Shown: positions 15,101 to 27,720 of the stretch, in pieces
How the letters are laid out: every line of letters begins with the position of its first letter
How positions within the stretch are numbered: position 1 is the first letter of the stretch
Source of the DNA: Eledone cirrhosa
Lineage: Eukaryota > Mollusca > Cephalopoda > Octopoda > Eledonidae
DNA: 64,000 nt
Direction of reading: 5' to 3'
Assembly (NCBI GenBank): GCA_964016885.1
Contig: OZ024742.1
Location: 11,709,181-11,773,180 of the forward strand
Program-made: the position numbers and the translations under genes
The notes under the pieces: generated by a model
The model's input: the letters and a program-made list of their open reading frames with translations, nothing else
Told to the model about the DNA's origin: nothing
The model's database searches: none

Positions 15101-18100
15101 CAGAACGTTAATTCCAGAAAGTAAATTCCAGAATGTTAATTCCATAACGTTAATTCCGTAAAGTTAATTCCAGAACGTTAATTACAGAACGTTAATTTCA
15201 GAACGTTAATTCAAGAATGTTAATTACAGAAATTTAATTCCAGAACATTAATTCCAGAACGTTAATTACAGAACGTTAATTCCAGAACGTTAATTCGAGA
15301 AAGATAATTCTACAACGTTAATTCCAGAACGTTAATTCAAGAAAGATACTTCTAGAACGTTAAATCCAGAACGTTAATTCCAGAACCTTTATTCCAGAAC
15401 GTTAATTCCTGAACATTAATTCCAGAACGGTAATTCCAGAACGTTAATTCCATAACGTTAATTCCAGAGCGTTAATTCCAGAACGTTTATGCCAGAACGT
15501 TAATTCCAGAACGTTAATTCCGGAACGTTAATTCAGGAACGTTAATTCGAGAACGTTAATTCCAGAACGTTAATTCCAGTACGTTAATTCCAGAACGTTA
15601 ATTCCAGAAAGTTAATTCCAGAACGGTAATTACAGAACGTTAATTCCAGAAAGTTATTTCGAGAAAATTAATTTCAGAACGTTAATTCCAGAACGTTAAT
15701 TCCAGAACTTTAATTCCATAACCTTAATTGCAGAACATTAATTCCGGAGCGTTAATTCCAGAACGTTAATTCCACAACGTTAATTCAAGAACGTTTATGT
15801 CAGAACGTTAATTCCAGAAAGTTATTTCCAGAACATTAATTCCAGTACGTTAATTGCAGAACGTTTATTCCAGAACGTTAATACCAGAACGTTAATTCCA
15901 GAACGTTAATTCCAGAAAGTTAATTCCAGAACATTAATTCCAGAACGTTAATGCCAAAACGTTTATTCCAGAAAGTTATTTTCAGATCATTAATTTCAGA
16001 GTTATTTCCAGAACATTAATTCCAGTACGTTAATTCCAGAATGTTTATTCCAGAACGTTAATTCCAGAACGTTAATTCCAGAAAGTTATTTGCAGATCAT
16101 TAATTTCAGAAAGTTATTTCCAGAACATTAATTCCAGTACGTTAATTCCAGAATGTTAATTCCAGAACGTTAATTCAGGAAAGTTATTTCCAGAACATTA
16201 ATTTCAGAACATTAATTCCAGAACGTTAATTCCAGAACATTAATTCCAGAACGTTAATTCCAGAATGTTAATTACAGAAATTTAATTCCAGAACATTAAT
16301 TCCAGAACGTTAATTCCAGAACGTTTATTCCAGAATGTTAATTCCAGAACGTTAATTTCAGAGCGTTAATTCCAGAACGTTAATTCCAGAACATTAATTC
16401 CATCCCGTTAATTACAGAACGTTAATTCCAGAACGTTAATTCTAGAACATTAATTCCAGAACGTTAATTCCAGAACGTTAATTTCAGAAACGTTAATTCC
16501 AGAAAGTTAATTCCAGAACGTTATTTCCAGAACCTTAATTCCAGAACGGTAATTGCAGAACGTTAATTCCATAACGTTAATTCCAGAACATAAATTCCAG
16601 AACGTTAATTCCAGAACGTTAAATCCGGAACGTTAATTCCAGAACGTTAATTCCAGAACGTTTATTCCAGAGCATTAATTCCAGAACTTTCTTGCCAGAA
16701 CGTTAATTACAGAACGTTAATTCCAAAACGTTAATTTCAGAACGTTAATTCCAGAACGTTAATTCCACCACGTTAATTCCAGAAAGTTAATTCGAGAACG
16801 TTAATTCCAGAAAGTTGATTCCAGAAAATTAATTCCAGAACGTTAATTCCAGAAAGTTAATTCCAGAACTTTAATTCCAGAGCGTTAATTACGGAGCTTT
16901 AATTCCAGAAAGTTAATTCCAGAACGTTAATTCCACCACGTTAATTCCAGAAAGTTAATTCCAGAACGTTAATTCCAGAAAGTTAATTCCAGAAAATTAA
17001 TTCCAGAACGTTAATTCCAGAAAGTCAATTCCAGAATGTTAATTCCAGAACGTTAATTCCATAAAGTTAATTCCAGAACGTTAATTACAGAACGTTAATT
17101 TCAGAACGTTAATTCAAGAATGTTAATTAAAGAAATTTAATTCCAGAACATTAATTCCAGAACGTTAATTCCAGAACGTTAATTACAGAACGTTAATTCC
17201 AGAACGTTAATTCGAGAAAGATAATTCTACAACGTTAATTCCAGAACGTTAATTCAAGAAAGATAATTCTAGAACGTTAAATCCAGAACGTTAATTCCAG
17301 AACGTTTATTCCAGAACGTTAATTCCTGAACATTAATTCCAGAACGGTAATTCCAGAACGTTAATTCCATAATGTTAATTCCAGAGCGTTAATTCCAGAA
17401 CGTTTATGCCAGAACGTTAATTCCAGAACGTTAATTCCGGAACGTTAATTCAGGAACGTTAATTCGAGAACGTTAATTCCAAAACGTTAATTCCAGTACG
17501 TTAATTCCAGAACGTTAATTCCAGAAAGTTAATTCCAGAACGGTAATTACAGAACGTTAATTCCAGAAAGTTATTTCGAGAAAATTAATTTCAGAACGTT
17601 AATTCCAGAACGTTAATTCCAGAACATTAATTGCAGAACATTAATTCCGGAGCGTTAATTCCAGAACGTTAATTCCACAACGTTAATTCAAGAACGTTTA
17701 TGTCAGAACGTTAATTCCAGAAAGTTATTTCCAGAACATTAATTCCAGTACGTTAATTGCAGAACGTTTATTCCAGAACGTTAATACCAGAACGTTAATT
17801 CCAGAACGTTAATTCCAGAAAGTTAATTCCAGAACATTAATTCCAGAACGTTAATGCCAAAACGTTTATTCCAGAAAGTTATTTTCAGATCATTAATTTC
17901 AGAAAGTTATTTCCAGAACATTAATTCCAGTACGTTAATTCCAGAACGTTAATTCCAGAACGTTAATTCCGGAAAGTTATTTCCAGATCATTAATTTCAG
18001 AACGTTAATTCCAGAATGTTTATTCCAGAACGTTAATTCCAGAACGTTAATTCCAGAAAGTTATTTCCAGAACCTTAATTGCAGAACATTAATTCCAGAA

Positions 18101-21100
18101 CGTTAATTCCAGAACATTAATTCCAGAACGTTAATTCCAGAACGTTAAATTCCATAACGTTAATTCTAGAACATTAATTCCAGAACGTTAATTCCAGAAC
18201 GTTAATTCCAGAACGTTAATTCCAGAACGTTAATTCCAGAACGTTAATTCCAGAACGTTAATTCCAGATAGTTATTTCCAGAACATTAATTCCAGTACGT
18301 TAATTCCAGAACGTTAATTCCAGAACGTTAATTCCGGAAAGTTATTTCCAGATCATTAATTTCAGAACGTTAATTCCAGAACGTTTATTCCAGAACGTTA
18401 ATTCCATAACGTTAATTCTAGAACATTAATTCCAGAACGTTAATTCCAGAACGTTAATTCCAGAACGTCAATACCAGAACGTTAATTACAGAACGTTAAT
18501 ACCAGAACGTTAATTCCAGAACGTTAATTCCAGAATGTTTATGCCAGAACGTTAATTCCAAAACGTTAATTCCAAAACTTTAATTCCATAAAGATATTTT
18601 CAGATCATTAAATTCAGAATGTTAATTCCAGAACGTTAATTCCAGAACGTTAATTCCAGAGCGTTAATTCCAGAACGTTTTTGCCAGAACGTTAATTCCA
18701 GAACGTTAATTCCAGAAAGTTAATTCCAGAACGTTTATTTCAGAACGTTAATTCCAGAACGTTAATTCCAGAACATTAATTCCAGAACGTTAATTCCAGA
18801 ACGTTAATTCAAGAACGTTAATTCCAGAACGTTGATTCCAAAACGTTAATTCCAGAAAGTTAATTTTAGAACGTTAATTCCAGAACGTTTATTCCAGAAC
18901 GTTAATTGCAGAACGTTAATTCCAGAACGTTAATTCCAGAAAGTTAATTCCAGAACTTTAATTCCAGAACATTTATTCCAGAACGTTAATTCCAGATCGT
19001 CAATTCCAGAACGTTAATACCAGAACGTTAATTCCAGATCGTTAATCCCAGTACGTTAATTCCAGAACATTAATTCCAGAACGTTAATTCCAGAGCGTTA
19101 ATTCCAGAGCGTTAATTCCAGAACATTTATGTCAAAACGTTAATTCCAGAACGTTAATTCCAGAACGTTTATGCCTAGATCGTAAATTGCAGAAGGTTAA
19201 TTACAGCACGTTAAATCCAGAACGTTAATTCCAGAACGCTAATTCCAGAAAATTAATTCCAGAACGGTAATTCCAGAACGTCAATTCCAAAATTTATTCC
19301 CAGAATGTTAATTCCAGAAAGTTAATTCCAGAACGTTAATTCCAGAAAATTAATTCTAGAACGTTAATTCCAGAACGTTAATACCAGAAAGTTAATTCCA
19401 GAGAGTTAATTCTAGAACGTTAAGTCCAGAACGTTAATTCCAGAACGTTATTTCCAGAACGTTAATTCCAGAACATTAATTCCAGAACATTAATTCCAGA
19501 ACGTTAATTCCAGAACGTTAATTCCAGAACGGTAATTGCTGAACGTTAATTCCAGAACGTTAATTCCAGAAAGTTAATTCTAGAACGTTAAGTCCAGAAC
19601 GTTAATTCCAGAACGTTTACTCGAGAACGTTAATTCCAGAACGTTAATTCCGGAACGTTAATTCCAGAACGTTAATTCTAGAACGTTAATTCCAGAACCT
19701 AAATTCCAGAAAGGTAATTCCAGAACGTTAATTCCAGAACGTTAATTCCAGAAGATTCATTCAAAAACGTTAATTCCAGAACGTTAATTCCAGAAAGTTA
19801 ATTCCAGAATGTTAATTCCAGAAGGTTAATTCCAGAAGGTTAATTCCAGAAAGTTAATTCAGAACGTTAATTCCAGAAAGTTAATTCCAGAACGTTAATT
19901 CGAGAACGTTAATTCCAGAACGTTAATTACAGAAACTTAATTCCAGAACGTTAATTCCATAACGTTAATTCCAGAAAGTTATTTCCAGAACGTTAATTCC
20001 AGAACGTTAATTCCATAAATTAATTCCAGAAAGTTAATTCCCGAACGTTAATTACAGAACGGTAATTTCAGAACGTTAATTCCAGAACGTTACTTCAAGA
20101 ATATTAATTCCAGAAAGTTAATTAAGAACGTTATTTCCAGAACATTAATTCCAGAAGGTTAATTCCAGAACGTTAATTCCAGAAAGTTATTTCCAGAACG
20201 TTAATTACAGAACGGTAATTTCAGAACGTTAATTCCAGAACGTTAATTCAAGAATATTAATTCCAGAAAGTTAATTCAGAATGTTATTTCTAGAAAGTTA
20301 ATTCCAGAACGTTAATTCCAGAACGTTATTTCCAGAAAGTTAATTCCAGAACGTTAATTACAGACCGTTAATTCCAGAACCTTAATTACAGAACCTTAAT
20401 TCCAGAACGTTAATTCCAGTACGTTAATTCCATAACCTTATTTCCAGAACACTAATTCCAGAACGTTAATTCCAGAACGTTTATTCCGGAACGTTAATTC
20501 CAGAACGTTCATTCCAGAACGTTAATTCCAGAACGTTAATTCCAGAACGGTAATTCCAGGACGGTAAGTCCAGAACGGTAATTCCAGAACCTTAATTGCA
20601 GAACGTTAACTCCAATACGTTAATTCCAGAAAGTTAATTTTCCAGAACGTTAATTCCAGAACGATAATTTCAAAACGTTAATTCCAGAACGTTAATTCCA
20701 GAAAGTTAAGTCCAGAAAGTTATTTCCAGAAGATTAATTTCAGAACGTTAATTCCAGAAAGTTAATTCCAGAACGTTAATTCCACAACGTTAATGCCAAA
20801 ACGTTAATTCCAGAAAGTTATTTTCAGATCATTAATTTCATAACGTTAATTCCAGAACATTTATTCCAGAACGTTAATTCCAGAATGTTTATTCTAGAAC
20901 GTTAATACCAGAAAGCTAATTCCAGAACGTTAATTCCAGAACGTTAATTCCAGAACGTTAATTCCAGAAGGTTAATTGCAGAACATTAATTCCATCCCGT
21001 TAATTCCTGAACGTTAATTCCAGAACGTTAATTCCAGAACATTAATTTCAGAACGTTAATTCCAGAACGATAATTTCAGAAACGTTAATTCCAGAAAGTT

Positions 21101-21600
21101 AATTCCTGAATGTTAATTCCAGAACCTAAATTCCAGAACGTTAATTCCAGAACGTTAATACCATAACGATAATTCCAGAACATTAATTCCAGAACGTTAA
21201 TTCCAGAAAGTTAAATCCGGAACGTTAATTCCAGAACGTTTATTCCAGAGCGTTAATTCCAGAACTTTTTTGCCAGAACGTTAATTACAGAGCGTTAATT
21301 TCAGAACGTTAATTTCAGAACGTTAATTCCAGAACGTTAATTCCAGAACGTTAATTACGGAGCGTTAATTCCAGAAAGATAATTCCAGAACGTTAATTCC
21401 ACAACGTTAATTCGAGAAAGTTAATTCCAGAACGTTAATTCCGGTAAGTTAATTGCAGAAAGTTGATTCTAGAAGGTTAATTCCAGAACGTTAATTCCAG
21501 AACGTTAATTCCAGAGAGTTAATTCTAGAACGTTAATTCCAGAAAGTTAATTCCAGAAACTTAATTCCAGAACGTTAATTCCAGAACGTTAATTCCAGAA
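12137..21600 (+). repeat. Higher-order repeat copy B (~9.45 kb)
   Basis: Direct tandem copy of the preceding 9.34 kb segment. CTCCAATACG recurs at 20,610, TATGCCTAGATCG at 19,170 and the TTATTTTCAAATC landmark at 12,980. Differences are few: copy B has TTTCTTGCC where A has TTTTTTGCC (about 16,688 versus 7,198), lacks a 56-bp four-unit stretch found near 7,545 in A, and carries extra units near 13,260-13,450. Such closeness over 9 kb of satellite implies a recent unequal exchange or amplification, or less likely an assembly duplication. The private differences argue that both copies are real. Confidence 0.9.
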
Positions 21601-23850
21601 CGTTAATTCCATAACGTTAATTCCAAAACCTTAATTCCAGAATGTCAATTCCAGAATGTTAATTCCAGAATGTTAATTCCAGAAGGTTAATTCCAGAAAG
21701 TTAATTCCTGAGCGTTAATTCCAAAACTTTCATTCCAAAAAGTTAATTACAGAACGTTAATTCCAGAACATTAATTCCAGAACTTTAATTCCAGAACGTT
21801 AATTCCATGACGTTAATTCCGAAACATTAATTCCAGAACGTTTATTCCAGAACGTTAATTCCGGAACGTTAATTCAAGAACGTTAATTAAAGAACGTTAA
21901 TTCCAGAATGTTAATTCCAGAATATTAATTCCAGAACGTTAATTCTAGAACGTTAATTCCAGAGAGTTAATTCCAGAAGGTTAATTCAAGAACGTTAATT
22001 CCAGAAAGTTAATTCCAGAACGTTAATTCCACAACGTTAATGCCAAAACGTTAATTCCAGAAAGTTATTTTCAGATCATTAATTTCATAACGTTAATTCC
22101 AGAACATTTATTCCAGAACGTTAATTCCAGAATGTTTATTCTAGAACGTTAATACCAGAAAGCTAATTCCAGAACGTTAATTCCAGAACGTTAATTCCAG
22201 AACGTTACTTCCAGAAGGTTAATTGCAGAACATTAATTCCATCCCGTTAATTCCTGAACGTTAATTCCAGAACGTTTATTCCAGAACATTAATTTCAGAA
22301 CGTTAATTCCAGAACGATAATTTCAGAAACGTTAATTCCAGAAAGTTAATTCCTGAACGTTAATTCCAGAACCTAAATTCCAGAACGTTAATTCCAGAAC
22401 GTTAATTCCATAACGTTAATTCCAGAACATTAATTCCAGAACGTTAATTCCAGAACGTTAAATCCGGAAAGTTAATTCCAGAACGTTTATTCCAGAGCGT
22501 TAATTCCAGAACTTTTTTGCCAGAACGTTAATTACAGAGCGTTAATTTCAGAACGTTAATTTCAGAACGTTAATTCCAGAATGTTAATTCCAGAACGTTA
22601 TTTACGGAGCGTTAATTCCAGAAAGATAATTCCAGAACGTTAATTCCACAACGTTAATTCGAGAAAGTTAATTCCAGAACGTTAATTCCGGTAAGTTAAT
22701 TGCAGAAAGTTGATTCTAGAAGGTTAATTCCAGAACCTTAATTCCAGAACGTTAATTCCAGAGAGTTAATTCTAGAACGTTAATTCCAGAAAGTTAATTC
22801 CAGAAACTTAATTCCAGAACGTTAATTCCAGAACGTTAATTCCAGAACGTTAATTCCAGAACGTTAATTCCAGAACGTTAATTCCAGAAAGTTAATTTTA
22901 GAACGTTAATTCCAGAACGTTTATTCCAGAACGTTAATTGCAGAACGTTAATTCCAGAATGTCAATTCCAGAATGTTAATTCCAGAATGTTAATTCCAGA
23001 AGGTTAATTCGAGAAAGATAATTCTACAACGTTAATTCCAGAACGTTAATTCAAGAAAGATAATTCTAGAACGTTAAATCCAGAACGTTAATTCCAGAAC
23101 GTTTATTCCAGAACGTTAATTCCTGAACATTAATTCCAGAACGGTAATTCCAGTACGTTAATTCCAGAACGTTAATTCCGGAACGTTAATTCCAGAACAT
23201 TAATTCCGGAACGTTAATTCAGGAACGTTAATTCGAGAACGTTAATTCCAGAACGTTAATTCCAGTACGTTAATTCCAGAACGTTAATTCCAGAAAGTTA
23301 ATTCCAGAACGGTAATTACAGAACGTTAATTCCAGAAAGTTATTTCGAGAAAATTAATTTCAGAACGTTAATTCCAGAACGTTAATTCCAGAACATTAAT
23401 TCCAGAACGTTAATTCCAGAACGTTAATTCCATAACCTTAATAGCAGAACATTAATTCCGGACCGTTAATTCCAGAACGTTAATTCCACAACGTTAATTC
23501 AAGAACGTTTATGTCAGAACGTTATTTCCAGAAAGTTATTTCCAGAACATTTATTCCAGTACGTTAATTGCAGAACGTTTATTCCAGAACGTTAATACCA
23601 GAACGTTAATTCCAGAACGTTAATTCCGGAAAGTTATTTTCAGATCATTAATTTCAGAAAGTTATTTCCAGAATGTTTATTCCAGAACGTTAATTCCAGA
23701 ACGTTAATTCCAGAAAGTTATTTCCAGAACATTAATTTCAGAACATTAATTCCAGAACGTTAATTCCAGAACATTAATTCCAGAACGTTAATTACAGAAC
23801 GTTAATTTCCATAACGTTAATTCTAGAACATTAATTCCAGAACGTTAATT
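21600..23850 (+). repeat. Satellite block shared with 31.1-33.2 kb
   Basis: From CCATAACGTTAATTCCAAAA (about 21,610) to TTTCCATAACG (23,806) the unit order reappears at about 31,103-33,197, with offsets falling from 9,493 through 9,465 to 9,381 bp. Part of the block (about 21,990-22,820) is itself a tandem duplicate, offset 1,247 bp, of the end of copy B (about 20,745-21,560): CCACAACGTTAATGCC occurs at 20,782 and 22,029. Confidence 0.8.
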
Positions 23851-24372
23851 CCAGAACGTTAATTCCAGAACGTTAATTCCAGAACGTTAATTCCAGAACG
23901 TTAATTCCAGAAAGTTATTTCCAGAACATTAATTCCAGTACGTTAATTCCAGAACGTTAATTCCAGAACGTTAATTCCGGAAAGTTATTTCCAGATCATT
24001 AATTTCAGAACGTTAATTCCAGAATGTTTATTCCAGAACGTTAATTCCAGAACGTTAATTCCAGAAAGTTATTTCCAGAACATTAATTTCAGAACATTAA
24101 TTCCAGAACGTTAATTCCAGAACATTAATTCCAGAACGTTAATTCCAGAACGTTAATTTCCATAACGTTAATTCTAGAACATTAATTCCAGAACGTTAAT
24201 TCCAGAACGTTAATTCCAGAACGTTAATTCCAGAACGTTAATTCCAGAACGTTAATTCCAGAAAGTTATTTCCAGAACATTAATTCCAGTACGTTAATTC
24301 CAGAACGTTAATTCCAGAAGGTTAATTCCGGAAAGTTATTTCCAGATCATTAATTTCAGAACGTTAATTCCA
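23671..24372 (+). repeat. Local tandem duplication, 351-bp period
   Basis: GAATGTTTATTCC and the following units, including the off-length AATTTCCATAACG unit, occur at 23,671 and again at 24,022. The two copies are almost identical and abut directly. Confidence 0.75.
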
Positions 24373-24739
24373 GAACGTTTATTCCAGAACGTTAATTCCA
24401 TAACGTTAATTCTAGAACATTAATTCCAGAACGTTAATTCCAGAACGTTAATTCCAGAACGTTAATTACAGAACGTCAATACCAGAACGTTAATTACAGA
24501 AGGTTAATTCCAGAAAGTTAATTCCAGAACGTTAATTCCAGAAAGTTATTTCCAGAACATTAATTCCAGTACGTTAATTCAGAGAACGTTAATTCCAGAA
24601 CGTTAATTCCGGAAAGTTATTTCCATATCATTAATATCAAGACGTTAATTCCAGAACGTTTATTCCAGAACGTTAATTCCAGAACGTTAATTCGAGAACA
24701 TTTATTCCAGAACGTTAATTCCAGAACGTTAATTCCAGA

Positions 24740-27720
24740 ACGTTAATTCCAGAGCGTTAATTCCAGAACGTTTTTGCCAGAACGTTAATTCCAGAACGTT
24801 AATTCCAGAAAGTTAATTCCAGAACGTTTATTCCAGAACGTTAATTCCAGAACGTTAATTCCAGAACATTAATTCCAGAACGTTAATTCCAGAACGTTAA
24901 TTCAAGAACGTTAATTCCAGAACGTTGATTCCAGAACGTTAATTCCAGAAAGTTAATTTTAGAACGTTAATTCCAGAACGTTTATTCCAGAACGTTAATT
25001 GCAGAACGTTAATTCCAGAACGTTAATTCCAGAAAGTTAATTCCAGAACTTTAATTCCAGAACATTTATTCCAGAACGTTAATTCCAGATCGTCAATTCC
25101 AGAACGTTAATACCAGAACGTTAATTCCAGATCGTTAATCCCAGTACGTTAATTCCAGAACATTAATTCCAGAACGTTAATTCCAGAGCGTTAATTCCAG
25201 AGCGTTAATTCCAGAACGTTTATGTCAAAACGTTAATTCCAGAACGTTAATTCCAGAACGTTTATGCCAGATCGTAAATTGCAGAAGGTTAATTACAGCA
25301 CGTTAAATCCAGAACGTTAATTCCAGAACGTTAATTCCAGAAAATTAATTCCAGAACGGTAATTCCAGAACGTCAATTCCAAAATTTATTCCCAGAATGT
25401 TAATTCCAGAAAGTTAATTCCAGAACGTTAATTCCAGAGAGTTAATTCTAGAACGTTAAGTCCAGAACGTTAATTCCAGAACGTTATTTCCAGAACGTTA
25501 ATTCCAGAACATTAATTCCAGAACATTAATTCCAGAACGTTAATTCCAGAACGTTAATTCCAGAACGGTAATTGCTGAACGTTAATTCCAGAACGTTAAT
25601 TCCAGAAAGTTAATTCTAGAACGTTAAGTCCAGAACGTTAATTCCAGAACGTTTACTCGAGAACGTTAATTCCAGAACGTTAATTCCGGAACGTTAATTC
25701 CAGAACGTTAATTCCAGAACGTTAATTCCAGAACCTAAATTCCAGAAAGGTAATTCCAGAACGTTAATTCCAGAACGTTAATTCCAGAAGATTCATTCAA
25801 AAACGTTAATTCCAGAAAGTTAATTCCAGAATGTTAATTCCAGAACGTGAATTCCAGAAGGTTAATTCCAGAAAGTTAATTCAGAACGTTAATTCCAGAA
25901 AGTTAATTCCAGAACGTTAATTCGAGAAAGTAATTTCCAGAACGTTAATTCCAGAACGTTAATTCCATAAATTAATTCCAGAAAGTTAATTCCAGATCGT
26001 TAATTCCAGAAAGTTATTTCCAGAACGTTAATTCCAGAACGTTAATTCCAGAACGATAATTCCAGAATGTTAATTCCAGAACCTTAATTCCAGAATGTTA
26101 ATTCCATAACGTTAATTCCGGAACATTAATTCCAGAACGTTTATTCCAGAACGTTAATTCCGGAACGTTAATTCCAGAACGTTAATTCCAGAACGTTAAT
26201 TCCGGAATGTTAATTCCAGAATATTAATTCCAGAATGTTAATTCCAGAACGTTAATTCCAGAAAGTTAATTCCAGAACGTTAATTACAGAACGCTAATTT
26301 CAGAACGTTAATTCCAGAACGTCAATTCAAGAATATTAATTCCAGAAAGTTAATTAAGAACGTTATTTCCAGAAAGTTAATTCCAGAAGGTTAATTCCAG
26401 AACGTTAATTCCAGAAAGTTAATTCCAGAACGTTAATTACAGAACGGTAATTTCAGAACGTTAATTCCAGAACGTTAATTCAAGAATATTAATTCCAGAA
26501 AGTTAATTCAGAATGTTATTTCCAGAAAGTTAATTCCAGAACGTTAATTCCAGAACGTTATTTCCAGAAAGTTAATTCCAGAACGTTAATTACAGACCGT
26601 TAATTCCAGAACCTTAATTACAGAACCTTAATTCCAGAACGTTAATTCCAGAACGTTTATTCCATAACCTTATTTCCAGAACACTAATTCCAGAACGTTA
26701 ATTCTAGAACGTTTATTCCGGAACGTTAATTCCAGAACGTTCATTCCAGAACGTTAATTCCAGAAAGTTCATTCCAGAACGGTAATTCCAGGACGGTAAG
26801 TCCATAACGGTAATTCCAGAACCTTAATTGCAGAACGTTAACTCCAATACGTTAATTCCAGAAAGTTAATTTTCCAGAACGTTAATTCCAGAACGATAAT
26901 TTCAAAACGTTAATTCCAGAACGTTAATTCCAGAAAGTTAAGTCCAGAAAGTTATTTCCAGAAGATTAATTTCAGAACGTTAATTCCAGAAAGTTAATTC
27001 CAGAACGTTAATTCCACAACGTTAATGCCAAAACGTTAATTCCAGAAAGTTATTTTCAGATCATTAATTTCATAACGTTAATCCCAGAACATTTATTCCA
27101 GAACGTTAATTCCAGAATGTTTATTCTAGAACGTTAATACCAGAAAGCTAATTCCAGAACGTTAATTCCAGAACGTTAATTCCAGAACGTTAATTCCAGA
27201 AGGTTAATTGCAGAACATTAATTCCATCCCGTTAATTCCTGAACGTTAATTCCACAACGTTAATTCGAGAAAGTTAATTCCAGAACGTTAATTCCGGTAA
27301 GTTAATTGCTGAAAGTTGATTCTAGAAGGTTAATTCCAGAACGTTAATTCCAGAACGTTAATTCCAGAGAGTTAATTCTAGAACGTTTATTCCAGAAAGT
27401 TAATTCCAGAAAGTTAATTCCTGAGCGTTAATTCCAAAACTTTCATTCCAAAAAGTTAATTACAGAACGTTAATTCCAGAACATTAATTCCAGAACTTTA
27501 ATTCCAGAACGTTAATTCCAGGACGTTAATTCCGAACCATTAATTCCAGAACGTTTATTCCAGAACGTTAATTCCGGAACGTTAATTCCAGAACGTTAAT
27601 TAAAGAACGTTAATTCCAGAATGTTAATTCCAGAATATTAATTCCAGAACGTTAATTCTAGAACGTTAATTCCAGAGTGTTAATTCCAGAAGGTTAATTC
27701 AAGAACGTTAATTCCAGAAA
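24740..27720 (+). repeat. Third, partly deleted copy of the 9.4 kb repeat's right part
   Basis: Units from TTTTTGCC (24,771) to TCCATCCC (about 27,223) follow the order seen at 18,678-20,991, offset about 6.09-6.23 kb. After 27,240 the match resumes at material equivalent to about 21,390 and then about 21,705 (CTGAGCGTTAATTCC), so several hundred bases are missing. This identifies a rearranged third copy rather than a clean tandem unit. Confidence 0.75.
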
